Source of the DNA: Paenibacillus stellifer
GTDB taxonomy: Bacteria; Bacillota; Bacilli; Paenibacillales; Paenibacillaceae
Direction of reading: 5' to 3'
DNA length: 64,000 nt
Assembly (NCBI RefSeq): GCF_000758685.1
Contig: NZ_CP009286.1
Coordinates: 3,564,501-3,628,500, forward strand
Shown here: positions 42,511 through 50,474 of the stretch, one piece after another
How the letters are laid out: the number at the start of each line of letters is the position of its first letter
Numbering within the stretch: position 1 is the stretch's first letter
Notes under the pieces: generated by a model
What the model was told of the DNA's origin: nothing
Seen by the model: the letters and a program-made list of their open reading frames with translations, nothing else
Databases searched by the model: none
Program-made: the position numbers and the translations under genes

Positions 42511-43662
42511 TTAGCGGACCACTCCGCTTGTCTGAGGGTCCAGGACGCGGTAATAAATGCTCTCGTACTGGTCGGTAATAATATCCTTGGAGAAATCCTG
42601 GCACGCGCGTCTCAGACAGGCTTCACGCATCTGCTCGGCCAGCTTCTCGTCAGAGAGCAGCCGGACAGCATAGTCAGCCATCGATGTTGTATCCCCGATC
42701 GGTGCCAGATAGCCGGTGACTCCGTGCTGGACAAGCTCGGGAATGCCCCCGGCCTGCGAGCCGACGGTCGGCACGCCGCAGGCCATCGCCTCCAGCGCCA
42801 CAAGCCCGAAGCTCTCCTTCTCGGAGGGCAGCAGCAGCAGATCGGCCATCGATATCACCTGAGCGATTTCGTCCTGCTTGCCGAGGAAACGAACTTTGTC
42901 CTCCAGTCCCATTTCGGCGATCTTCGCCTGGATCTTCGGAAGCTCCGGCCCTTCGCCTACCAAGAGCAAGCGCGCAGGAATCCGGCCGCTGACCTTGGCA
43001 AAAATATCAACAACATCCGAGACCCGCTTCACGGGACGGAAGTTGGAAATATGCATCAGAATTTTTTCCTCAGGCTCCGCGAACAGCTCTCTCAGCCCGG
43101 TCACATCTCTCGGATAGTACACCCGTTTGTCGACGAAATTGTAGGTCAAATCAATGGGAGCCGTAATATCGAGCGCCCGTCTTGTCTCCTGGATCAGATC
43201 GCGGGATACCGCCGTTACCGCGTCGCTCTCGTTGATGCCGAGCCGGATCAGATCCTTCAGCGACTCATCCTGTCCCAGTACGGTAATATCCGTGCCGTGC
43301 AGCGTCGTTACGACCTTGATCTGACCGCCGACCATCTGCTTGGCGAGGAAAGCGCAGACCGCGTGCGGAACCGCATAGTGCACATGCAAGAGATCAAGGT
43401 TCTCCATTTTGGCGACCTGCGCCATTTTGGTTGCAAGCGCCAGATCATAAGGCGGATAGCGGAAGACGTAATAATCGTTGACCTCCACCTCATGGTAAAA
43501 AATATTTTTCTGAAACGTTCCCAGGCGGAACGGGATGCTGTGGGTGATAAAATGGACCTCATGTCCTTTTTCCGCCAGCAGCTTGCCTAGCTCTGTAGCT
43601 ACGACGCCCGAGCCGCCCAGAGACGGATAACAGGTAATCCCAATTTTTAACAGCCGGTCCAT
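42511..43662 (-). CDS. bshA: L-malate glycosyltransferase of bacillithiol synthesis
   Basis: BshA transfers GlcNAc from UDP-GlcNAc to L-malate, the first step of bacillithiol. The 383-residue GT-B, family-4 glycosyltransferase starts MDRLLKIGITCYPSLGGSGV and has HVHYAVPHAVCAFLAKQM, NFRPVKRVSDVVDIF and the E-x7-E motif KESFGLVALEAMACGVPTVG. ATG 43662 follows AAAGGAG at 8 nt, and the longer frame to 43899 is in part bshB1 antiframe. It is 21 bp before cca. Confidence 0.95.
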   Translation of the reverse strand: MDRLLKIGITCYPSLGGSGVVATELGKLLAEKGHEVHFITHSIPFRLGTFQKNIFYHEVEVNDYYVFRYPPYDLALATKMAQVAKMENLDLLHVHYAVPHAVCAFLAKQMVGGQIKVVTTLHGTDITVLGQDESLKDLIRLGINESDAVTAVSRDLIQETRRALDITAPIDLTYNFVDKRVYYPRDVTGLRELFAEPEEKILMHISNFRPVKRVSDVVDIFAKVSGRIPARLLLVGEGPELPKIQAKIAEMGLEDKVRFLGKQDEIAQVISMADLLLLPSEKESFGLVALEAMACGVPTVGSQAGGIPELVQHGVTGYLAPIGDTTSMADYAVRLLSDEKLAEQMREACLRRACQDFSKDIITDQYESIYYRVLDPQTSGVVR

Positions 43663-43795
43663 AGGTCCGTCTCCTTTATTCATATCATCTTTACCTTTGC
43701 CCGACCTCAGCTGCTCTAACTGGCAAGTCTTTCGGTCCTTCCCATGAAACAGCCGGCGCTGCTTAGGAACGCCGGCGGATGATGGCTTAGTTTCG

Positions 43796-44491
43796 TTATA
43801 CCCGGAACAGATCGACCGCAAAGGGAAGCTTGGACGCAAATCCTTCCGCGTATATAAAGCCTTTGCGCTGGCCCAGGAGCATGTCCCTGGCCCGGACACG
43901 CTCGATGTAGCCGTCGTTCAGCGGAGTGGATACGATATCCGCTCCCGGCGTCTTCTGAAACTGGGAGACGTAACAGGACAGGGAGGCTTCCTTCAAGCCG
44001 TAGCTGCCGGTCACATCAACCAGCAGATCCGTTCGTCCCAGATCATTGATGAAGTAGAAATACAGTTGGGGCGCCGGAATAGCGGGTACATCCGGCATAT
44101 ACCGGCGAAGCTTGGCATTGAATACCGCTTCCTCCACGATTCGGCCGCATGCCACATGATCGGGATGCCTGTCCTCCGGATAGGGAGCGAATACGATGGA
44201 GGGCGAACAGCGGCGGATTTCCGCCGTTACGGCTGCAATCTGCTCCTCGCTTGTCCGGAGTCCCCGGTCGGGCAGTCCAAGATTGGAACGCATGACAACG
44301 CCCAGCACCTCGGCCGCATGCCTTGCTTCCTCCTTCCGGCTTTCCACCGTACCGTTAGAGGACATTTCGGCGGCGGTCAGGTCGCAGATGCCGACTGCGA
44401 GCCCCGCAGCTGCATGCTTCGCGATGGTGCCGGCCATGCCGATCTCCGCATCGTCCGCATGCGCTCCGATCACGAGGATGTCGAGCTTCAT
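43796..44491 (-). CDS. bshB1: GlcNAc-malate deacetylase of bacillithiol synthesis
   Basis: BshB1 removes the acetyl group from GlcNAc-malate, the second step of bacillithiol. The 231-residue LmbE-like zinc hydrolase has [18 protein letters not shown] (zinc ligands in GAHADDAE), a third His in [12 protein letters not shown], and YFYFINDLG. Its ATG overlaps the mgsA stop by 4 nt, so bacillithiol and methylglyoxal genes are coupled. The bshC gene is not in the window. Confidence 0.95.
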   Translation of the reverse strand: MKLDILVIGAHADDAEIGMAGTIAKHAAAGLAVGICDLTAAEMSSNGTVESRKEEARHAAEVLGVVMRSNLGLPDRGLRTSEEQIAAVTAEIRRCSPSIVFAPYPEDRHPDHVACGRIVEEAVFNAKLRRYMPDVPAIPAPQLYFYFINDLGRTDLLVDVTGSYGLKEASLSCYVSQFQKTPGADIVSTPLNDGYIERVRARDMLLGQRKGFIYAEGFASKLPFAVDLFRV

Positions 44492-44910
44492 TCCGGATCG
44501 ACTCCCGGCTTGTACTTGTGAACCAGCTCGCGCCAGGCGAAATCTCCCCGGTCGATTGCCTTGACCAGAATTTCCGCGGTTGCGATATTCGTAGCAACCG
44601 GAATGCCGTATACGTCGCACAGGCGAAGCAGAGCGGAAATGTCCGGTTCATGCGGCTGCGCCATCAGCGGGTCCCGCAGGAAGATAATAAGATCCAGTTC
44701 ATCCTGGGCAACCAGGGAACCGATCTGCTGATCGCCGCCGAGCGGTCCTGACATAAAGCGGTGAATCTTCAGGTTCGTTGCTTCCATGATGCGTTCGCCC
44801 GTCGTTCCGGTAGAGAACATTTCATGGCCTTCAAATACATGCTCATATGCGGTTACAAAGTTAACCATTTCATCTTTTTTTCTGTCATGTGCGATAAAAG
44901 CGATCTTCAT
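44488..44910 (-). CDS. mgsA: Methylglyoxal synthase
   Basis: MgsA converts dihydroxyacetone phosphate to methylglyoxal and phosphate, a bypass of lower glycolysis. The 140-residue protein starts [18 protein letters not shown] and has [27 protein letters not shown] and [17 protein letters not shown], holding the catalytic Asp and phosphate site. Placement beside bacillithiol genes makes sense because bacillithiol takes part in methylglyoxal detoxification. Confidence 0.97.
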   Translation of the reverse strand: MKIAFIAHDRKKDEMVNFVTAYEHVFEGHEMFSTGTTGERIMEATNLKIHRFMSGPLGGDQQIGSLVAQDELDLIIFLRDPLMAQPHEPDISALLRLCDVYGIPVATNIATAEILVKAIDRGDFAWRELVHKYKPGVDPE

Positions 44911-44927
44911 TAGTGACCTCTCCCCGT

Positions 44928-45728
44928 CTACTCAATAAAATGTTCGAATCCGTAAACCAATCCCGTGTAGCCCATAACCTTCTGGATGCCCAGCTTGACT
45001 CCCGGCATATATCCCGCCCGCTCGTAGGAATCATGGCGGATCTTGAGCGACTGTCCGAACCCTCCGAAGACGACCTCCTCCTGGGCGAATACACCCGGAA
45101 GACGGACGCTGTGAATGCGGAAGCCGTTATAATATCCGCCGCGCGCCCCTTCCAGAAGCTCTTCCTCGTTCGGATTGCCCTGCCGCAGCTCCTCCCGGAC
45201 CTCCGCAATCATCTCAGCCGTCTTGATCGAGGTTCCGGAAGGCGCATCAAGCTTCTGATCTCCATGATACTCGATGATTTCAAGGTGTGGGAAGTACTTC
45301 GCCGCCTGAGCGGCAAACTTCATAAGCAAAATGGCCCCGATCGAGAAGTTCGGAGCGATCAGTCCGCCTATGCCCTGCTCCCGACACTGCTTGTCCAGCT
45401 CTGCGATCTGCTCCGGCGTGAAGCCGGTCGTACCGATGACCGGCCGCACTCCATGGCGGATCGCCGCTGTCGTGTTGTTGAATGCGGATTGCGGAACCGT
45501 GAAGTCAACGAGTACGTCGGCCCCGGCAGACAAAGCGGCGTCCAAATCATCTGTTACCGTGACTCCCGCTTCGGGAAGTCCCGCAAGAGATCCCGCGTCA
45601 ATTCCCATGGAGGAACGGTCCACAGCGGCGGCCAATTCCAGCTCTTCGTCCTGAAGCACCAGCTTGACGACCTCCTTGCCCATTCTTCCGCCTGCTCCTG
45701 ATACTACCACTCTGATTCTCTTGTCCAT
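44928..45728 (-). CDS. dapB: 4-hydroxy-tetrahydrodipicolinate reductase
   Basis: DapB reduces the product of DapA in the lysine and diaminopimelate pathway. The 266-residue protein has the NAD(P) motif [33 protein letters not shown], and the substrate loop [20 protein letters not shown]. It lies 17 bp upstream of mgsA on the transcript. Diaminopimelate feeds both peptidoglycan and spore dipicolinate. Confidence 0.97.
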   Translation of the reverse strand: MDKRIRVVVSGAGGRMGKEVVKLVLQDEELELAAAVDRSSMGIDAGSLAGLPEAGVTVTDDLDAALSAGADVLVDFTVPQSAFNNTTAAIRHGVRPVIGTTGFTPEQIAELDKQCREQGIGGLIAPNFSIGAILLMKFAAQAAKYFPHLEIIEYHGDQKLDAPSGTSIKTAEMIAEVREELRQGNPNEEELLEGARGGYYNGFRIHSVRLPGVFAQEEVVFGGFGQSLKIRHDSYERAGYMPGVKLGIQKVMGYTGLVYGFEHFIE

Positions 45729-45762
45729 TTGTCTTTAGCCCCCGCTTTCGTCCGTCGTTTGG

Positions 45763-46284
45763 TTACTGCATATACAGCCGCAGCGATTTCTGAAGATCCT
45801 TCATTAATGCTTTCAGTCCTTCGTCACCGGGATGCAGAGCGATGACCTCTTTCATGGCTGCGATAGCCGGAAGATGCTCATTCATCCGGCTGTGCGCAAT
45901 GGCAAGCCAGACATAGGCGTCGCCGTACAGCGGGTCCAGCCTGACGGCTTCCTGCAGCAGCGTGACAGGCCGGTACGGATTGCTGCCCGGGCCCGTCTCC
46001 TCTTCAAGCAGCACTTTGGCCTCCTGGACATGCATCATGGCCTGCAGATGCTGGAGGTGAAGCCTGTACTCCGGTTTGGCTCCGTCCAGCTTCACTGCTT
46101 CCTTGGCGTGCTCGGCTGCCTTCTCCAGCCGCCCGTTACGGGCATACGTAATCGAGCAGCGGTAGCGGACCTCCGGGTCATGCGGATCGGCCGCGATGGC
46201 GGCCTCAAAACATTGGATCGCTTCCTCGAAATCGCTCCGCAGGATGTACCGGTATGCCTCTTTCACATATTCTCCCGGATTCAT
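45763..46284 (-). CDS. Tetratricopeptide-repeat protein
   Basis: The 173-residue soluble protein has about four TPR helix pairs, for example EAYRYILRSDFEEAIQCFEA with AAIAADPHDPEVRYRCSITY, and DPLYGDAYVWLAIAHSRMNE. No other domain is visible. ATG 46284 follows GGAGG at 9 nt; a GTG at 46293 is closer to that site and unlikely. Adjacent to dapB and mazG-type genes. The binding partner is unknown. Confidence 0.85.
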   Translation of the reverse strand: MNPGEYVKEAYRYILRSDFEEAIQCFEAAIAADPHDPEVRYRCSITYARNGRLEKAAEHAKEAVKLDGAKPEYRLHLQHLQAMMHVQEAKVLLEEETGPGSNPYRPVTLLQEAVRLDPLYGDAYVWLAIAHSRMNEHLPAIAAMKEVIALHPGDEGLKALMKDLQKSLRLYMQ

Positions 46285-46326
46285 GCTTACCACCCTCCGT
46301 CATATGTTACAGCATATGCTTTGGGC

Positions 46327-46656
46327 TTACTCCGCGTTCTTCTTCGTCCAGCGCTCCGCATCTCGAGTGTTGAATTTATGCATGACCTTGTCCATGGCCT
46401 GCGTCAGATCAATGCCGAGCGAGTTGGCGAAGCATACGGTGATGAAGAGAATATCGCCAAGCTCCAGCTCTATGGAATTCTCGGGCTCGTCCTTTTTCTT
46501 CGGCTTCTCGCCGAAGGAATGATTGACCTCCCGGGCAAGCTCCCCGACTTCTTCCGACATGCGCGCAAGCATGGAGAGGGGACTGAAATAACCTTCTTTG
46601 AATTGGGAGATATAAGCGTCGACTTCGCGCTGGATTTCAGCAAGACTTTTCTCCAT
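46327..46656 (-). CDS. ypjD: MazG-like nucleotide pyrophosphohydrolase (YpjD)
   Basis: The 109-residue all-alpha NTP pyrophosphatase has the metal-binding EEVGELAREVNHSFG and ELGDILFITVCFANSLG. Such enzymes hydrolyse (d)NTPs to NMP and PPi as house-cleaning. Synteny with dapB and mgsA matches B. subtilis ypjD. The two motifs contain the E-x2-E and E-x3-D acidic residues needed for Mg2+. Confidence 0.93.
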   Translation of the reverse strand: MEKSLAEIQREVDAYISQFKEGYFSPLSMLARMSEEVGELAREVNHSFGEKPKKKDEPENSIELELGDILFITVCFANSLGIDLTQAMDKVMHKFNTRDAERWTKKNAE

Positions 46657-46822
46657 ATCTTACGCTCCCTTCACCTGGCGCATATTGCCTTTTCGTTTGC
46701 CCCTATGTTATCGTAAAGACGTTTTGAAGACAAACCTTTTTTGAATCTGGTTTATCTTCAATAAAGTATACTTTTTCGCAATCGGAGAAAAACTGCCGGT
46801 ATTACGGCTCACGGAGGAACCC

Positions 46823-47692
46823 ATGAAATTCGAAAAACTCAAACCCATCCTCAAGACAACCGCACCAATCATGCTGGGGACTGCGGTATATGCTTTTGCA
46901 CTCTTATATTTCATTATTCCCAATCAGCTGATGGAAGGCGGGGTTACCGGGATAACCATCCTGCTTAATTACGGCTTCGGCATTCCGGTCTTTCTGACAA
47001 CCCTGCTGCTGAACCTTCCGCTGTTTCTGCTCGGATGGAAAATGCTGGGATCGAGTCAAATCGTCTATACCGGCGTAGGGATCGGCTCGCTGTCATTCTT
47101 TCTCTGGTTGTTTGAGCGGCTGATTTCCCATGGATGGATCGCCCCCTTTCAGACCGAGCATGATTTTATTCTGGCATCGCTCTATGCAGGGGTTACGCTC
47201 GGGCTGGGCCTTGGGATCGTCTTCCGCTTCGGCGGAACAACCGGCGGCGTTGATATTGTCGCCCGCATATTAAGCCGGAAGTTCGGCTGGAGCATGGGGC
47301 AGATCATTCTGGTGACCGATGTCATCATTATCGGCTCTTCGCTGCTCTACATACCTAAGGAAAAAATCCTCTATACGCTGGTAGCTGTATTTATTGCCTC
47401 CCGGGTGATCGATTTCATTCAGGAAGGCGCGTATGCCGCCAAAGCTTTTATGATCATCAGCGATCACGGAGAGGAAATCGCGGATCTGATCACGAGAGAT
47501 ATGGAACGCGGGGTCACCCTGATCCCTTCCATAGGCGCATACTCGAAAATGTCCAAGTATACCGCCTATTGCGTCGTTTCCAGGCAGGAAATCCGCCGCC
47601 TCAACCAGCTGGTCAGATCGGTCGATCCCAGAGCCTTCGTAATTATAAGCGATGTGCATGACGTACACGGAGAAGGCTTCCGTGAAGAGTGA
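46823..47692 (+). CDS. YitT-family membrane protein (DUF161 plus DUF2179)
   Basis: The 289-residue protein has five or six membrane segments in the first 190 residues (PIMLGTAVYAFALLYFIIPN, GVTGITILLNYGFGIPVFLT, GGTTGGVDIVARILSRKFG) and a cytoplasmic C-terminal domain (AFMIISDHGEEIADLI, DVHDVHGEGF). The function is unknown in the family; B. subtilis ypjC at the same locus is a relative. It is one of few plus-strand genes and is divergent from ypjD. Confidence 0.9.
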   Translation: MKFEKLKPILKTTAPIMLGTAVYAFALLYFIIPNQLMEGGVTGITILLNYGFGIPVFLTTLLLNLPLFLLGWKMLGSSQIVYTGVGIGSLSFFLWLFERLISHGWIAPFQTEHDFILASLYAGVTLGLGLGIVFRFGGTTGGVDIVARILSRKFGWSMGQIILVTDVIIIGSSLLYIPKEKILYTLVAVFIASRVIDFIQEGAYAAKAFMIISDHGEEIADLITRDMERGVTLIPSIGAYSKMSKYTAYCVVSRQEIRRLNQLVRSVDPRAFVIISDVHDVHGEGFREE

Positions 47693-47722
47693 GGCTTTCA
47701 GCTTAAAGCTAAAGCCTAAAGC

Positions 47723-47769
47723 CAAGACAAGCCAAAACCGGTCCCTGCGGCCGGTTTTGGCTTGTCTTG
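47723..47769. terminator. 19-bp perfect hairpin between convergent genes
   Basis: CAAGACAAGCCAAAACCGG at 47723-47741 is exactly repeated in inverted form at 47751-47769 around a 9-nt loop. No U-tract follows on either strand. It may act as a bidirectional terminator for yitT and ypjB. AAAGC/AAAGCC direct repeats precede it. Confidence 0.6.
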
Positions 47770-47885
47770 AAGTTCGTCTGAAAGTTTGTCTTAGAGACTG
47801 GCATTCTGAAACGGAAGCTGTCTGCAAGGTAAGAGACTTTCACCGACTGAATCTCCGTTATCGCTCTTCCAGCCTTTAGGAACCG

Positions 47886-48794
47886 CTACAGCGGATTCCA
47901 CCGGTCCCGCTCGCCTTTGTACTTCCGGAAGCCGGTATAAGCCAGAGCTGCCAAAATGAACCCTCCGGCGAGCCAGCCTGCCAATCCGTAATTAATCGGA
48001 GCAAGCGGTGTCGACAGCGTCGGCTCATCTTTCTCCTTGCCGAACAACGCGCGCACGGCCTCTCTTCCATGCGAAACGGCGCCAACCCGCTCTTCCCGCC
48101 CAGGGGCGGGTTCGCCCGCTCCAAGTCCCTCTGCGAAGGAGAGCCACGCATCGAACCGGTTGACCTCCACTTCTCTCCTCGCGACCAGAACCGCCGGACG
48201 GATCAGGTCATACCGCTGTCTCAGGCTCTTCAGAGCGGTTGTCCAGCCGGCCGTATCACCTGCCGACGCACTGCCTCCCATCTCCTTCAAATCCTCCAGC
48301 ATCAGCTTGTAATACTGCATCCACATCGGCTGCCGGGCATGATTCAGGCTGTTCACAGCCAGCCTTAGCCGGGCCGCAGCAGCTATCCACCGGTCGGGCT
48401 GCAGATTGACCGCATTCATCGCAGTCTTCATGTCAATGATCGCACCGGACAGGGCGTTGATTCCTTCCACCGAAGTCCGGTCTCCAAAGGAGGACGACGC
48501 GAACAAAGCCGAGACAGCCTCCGCCGTTTCCCTGGCTTTATTGACATCGCCTTCCGATGCGTAACGGTACAGAGCTTCCGTCATATCCTCAAGACGCTGG
48601 GCGGGTTGTTCCGCGCTCCCGTCCGTAGCCTTCTTCGGTTCAGAAGCAACGGATTCCAAAGTTTGCAATGACTTGTCCGAGGTCGCAAATCCGCTCAAAT
48701 CCGACGCATTAGCCGTGCTTGCCGTAACCGTAAGTACCGGCGGCACAAGCAGCACTCCCAACGCCAGCATTATTCCCCATATTCTCCGCCGCAT
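47886..48794 (-). CDS. ypjB: Sporulation-associated membrane protein YpjB
   Basis: The 302-residue protein has a signal peptide (MLALGVLLVPPVLTVTAS), a helical extracytoplasmic region (LEDMTEALYRYASEGDVNK, MQYYKLMLEDLKEMG) and a C-terminal membrane anchor (INYGLAGWLAGGFILAALAY) with a short basic tail. This is the layout of B. subtilis YpjB. Its neighbour ypjA is conserved. The biochemical role is not known. Confidence 0.86.
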   Translation of the reverse strand: MRRRIWGIMLALGVLLVPPVLTVTASTANASDLSGFATSDKSLQTLESVASEPKKATDGSAEQPAQRLEDMTEALYRYASEGDVNKARETAEAVSALFASSSFGDRTSVEGINALSGAIIDMKTAMNAVNLQPDRWIAAAARLRLAVNSLNHARQPMWMQYYKLMLEDLKEMGGSASAGDTAGWTTALKSLRQRYDLIRPAVLVARREVEVNRFDAWLSFAEGLGAGEPAPGREERVGAVSHGREAVRALFGKEKDEPTLSTPLAPINYGLAGWLAGGFILAALAYTGFRKYKGERDRWNPL

Positions 48795-48836
48795 GAGACA
48801 TCCCTCCTGCCTTCATCTTATGCAGTGGGACAGGGT

Positions 48837-49487
48837 CTAGAACATGCGGCTGCGCCTTTGGAGATTCCGACGCGCCGAGGCTTCTGCCGCCAACCACGCG
48901 GCGGAAGCGCTCAGCAGCGTCAGCAGGAAGGTGAAATTGCGCACCTGCGGGACATCGTCCGTGAGCGTCGACGGAAGCCACGGGTAAATACCGAAGCCGT
49001 AGTCCATCGTATCGTTGAGCAGGGTGTAGAGCAGCGCGAGCGGAATCATTTTTCGGCAATGAAAAAATCTGGCGTACAGCAGTGCCTCCACAGCCATTCC
49101 GGCATGCGAGGCCATCAGCATCCAATCCTGCCAATCAAGGTTTCCGCCCTGATATCCGCCTGCGACAATAATCATAACGGCCCAAATTCCGTATTTCACC
49201 GAAGTTACAACAGCCAGCGCCTCCACCAGCGCCCGAACCGCAACGCCCCAGGCGGTACGGGGAGGGTACAGTAACAGCACCAGCGCCAATGTGAAGAACA
49301 GGCTGGCTGTCGGACTGTCCGGTACGAACGGAAGGAGCCAGGCGGGGTAATTCCCTGCCGTATAAGCCAACTGATTGCCATACCATATGTAACCGTAAAT
49401 CGTTCCCAGCGTATTGACCGCCAGCAAAATCCAGACAAAAGGCCGGCTTGCCAGCACCTTGTCCATAATGAGCACAGCATTCGACAC
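48837..49487 (-). CDS. ypjA: DUF1405 integral membrane protein YpjA
   Basis: The 216-residue protein has about six hydrophobic segments (FVWILLAVNTLGTIYGYIWY, LFFTLALVLLLY, YGIWAVMIIVAG and the C-terminal FTFLLTLLSASAAWLAA). The DUF1405 signature region PAWLLPFVPDSPTASLFFTL is intact. It forms a pair with ypjB, 42 bp apart. In B. subtilis the cytochrome bc genes qcrABC lie just upstream of ypjA; here only small elements do. Confidence 0.88.
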   Translation of the reverse strand: MSNAVLIMDKVLASRPFVWILLAVNTLGTIYGYIWYGNQLAYTAGNYPAWLLPFVPDSPTASLFFTLALVLLLYPPRTAWGVAVRALVEALAVVTSVKYGIWAVMIIVAGGYQGGNLDWQDWMLMASHAGMAVEALLYARFFHCRKMIPLALLYTLLNDTMDYGFGIYPWLPSTLTDDVPQVRNFTFLLTLLSASAAWLAAEASARRNLQRRSRMF

Positions 49488-49507
49488 TCCTTTACTCCTC
49501 CCTGCTC

Positions 49508-49541
49508 AAATAAAAACCTGACCGTATAATCCGATCAGGTT
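49508..49541 (-). terminator. Terminator 20 bp upstream of ypjA
   Basis: AACCTGA (49515-49521) and TCAGGTT (49535-49541) with a 13-nt loop, followed on the minus strand by TTTTATTT. It ends a short transcript in front of ypjA or attenuates ypjA. Confidence 0.65.
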
Positions 49542-49559
49542 CGTCCTATACGTTCTATT

Positions 49560-49622
49560 CTACTGTTCCGCTTTTTGTTTCGCAAGCCGCGCCTTCTGAA
49601 CCTCCTGAATGTTTGTAGTCAT
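49560..49622 (-). CDS. Possible 20-residue micro-ORF between two terminators
   Basis: ATG 49622 opens MTTNIQEVQKARLAKQKAEQ and stop TAG, a charged helix-like peptide. It lies between two terminators and uses ordinary codons. No Shine-Dalgarno precedes the ATG, so translation is doubtful. It may be a remnant of the qcr region or a leader. Confidence 0.25.
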   Translation of the reverse strand: MTTNIQEVQKARLAKQKAEQ

Positions 49623-49654
49623 TATAAAGACCCGCCTGTTAGCCCAGGCAGGTC
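49622..49654 (-). terminator. Terminator after the IDEAL-domain gene
   Basis: GACCTGCCT and AGGCGGGTC pair around 8 nt, followed on the minus strand by TTTATAAT. Confidence 0.7.
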
Positions 49655-49711
49655 GCTATATGTCCACTCCTATTTTAAACGGGAGGTAAGCGCCTTCGCG
49701 CTTCTCGACCC

Positions 49712-49891
49712 CTATGCCAGGCTTTTAAGTTCCTCGGTAAGATTCCGGAATGCCGTTTCGTCTCCCATGGCCAGCGCCGTGTCAATCTCCCGGTACAAGA
49801 TGTCGCACCGGCGCTTGCGCAGCGCTTCGTCCCACACCATTTCTGCCGCGAGCCCTAACATCACTTCATAGGTTGCCTTCATTTTGTCCAT
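49712..49891 (-). CDS. IDEAL-domain mini-protein
   Basis: Fifty-nine residues starting MDKMKATYEVMLGLAAEMVW. The second half reads YREIDTALAMGDETAFRNL, a clear match to the IDEAL motif (I-D-x-A-L, followed by GD-x3-F-x2-L) found at the C-terminus of YpiB and ComK-regulating adaptor proteins. B. subtilis ypiB sits in the matching position but is longer (about 180 residues), so this is a minimal form. GGAGGTG is spaced 8-9 nt from the ATG. IDEAL domains bind the MecA/Clp type of adaptors or self-associate; its function here is not established. Confidence 0.82.
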   Translation of the reverse strand: MDKMKATYEVMLGLAAEMVWDEALRKRRCDILYREIDTALAMGDETAFRNLTEELKSLA

Positions 49892-50406
49892 TCGAATACA
49901 CCTCCGCTGTTAATGTTTCTGCATATGTTTTCCCAAGCTCAACGTAGCTGGCCGAAGTCCGGGCCATCCGCTCCAGATCCTGTTCCATCAGTTCCCGTAT
50001 GAATATGGCAGGGGTTTCGAGGGAAAGGTGTATGGGGGAATCACCTTGTTCTCGGTTACAACGGAACCGGCTCCTATTAAAGCATATTCACCAACCGTCG
50101 CACCGTTCAACACTATGGCGCCCATTCCTATGAATGAGCCTCTGCCTATAACGGCTGCCGTGGATAATTATCCCGCGTCAGGATACTGATATCAGCGGAA
50201 GTCCGTCGCCTGCATGACCGGCGGCTTCATCCTGAATATTGCAGCGTTCGCCGATGACAACTGGAGCGATATTTCCCCTTAAGCAAGGTGTTGAACCATA
50301 TGGTCGAGCCGGCGCCAACCTTGACGTCGCCTATGATCTTCGCTCCTGCGGCCGTAAAGACGGATGGATGAAGCTGAGGTATGTAGGCTCCATACGCAAT
50401 CCGCAA
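49866..50406 (-). pseudogene. Gamma-carbonic anhydrase family gene, broken by frameshifts
   Basis: From TTG 50406 (after AAAGGAGGGGG) the frame reads MRIAYGAYIPQLHPSVFTAA and GDVKVGAGSTIWFN, as in a gamma-class carbonic anhydrase/hexapeptide protein. It then shifts (GNIAPVVIGERCNIQDEA), meets a stop after GDGLPL, shifts again (IGRGSFIGMGAIVLNGATVG, YALIGAGSVVTENKVIPPYT) and again to RELMEQDLERMARTSASYVE. At least three frameshifts are needed. The stretch carrying the metal-binding TIGH motif is degenerate or deleted. The ribosome binding site and most codons are still intact, so the decay is recent. Confidence 0.88.
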
Positions 50407-50474
50407 GTAATCCCCCTCCTTTTGACATTCAGGCGGGCTTATGGAGTGCAAGGGATACATGCCGCATGGTACGG

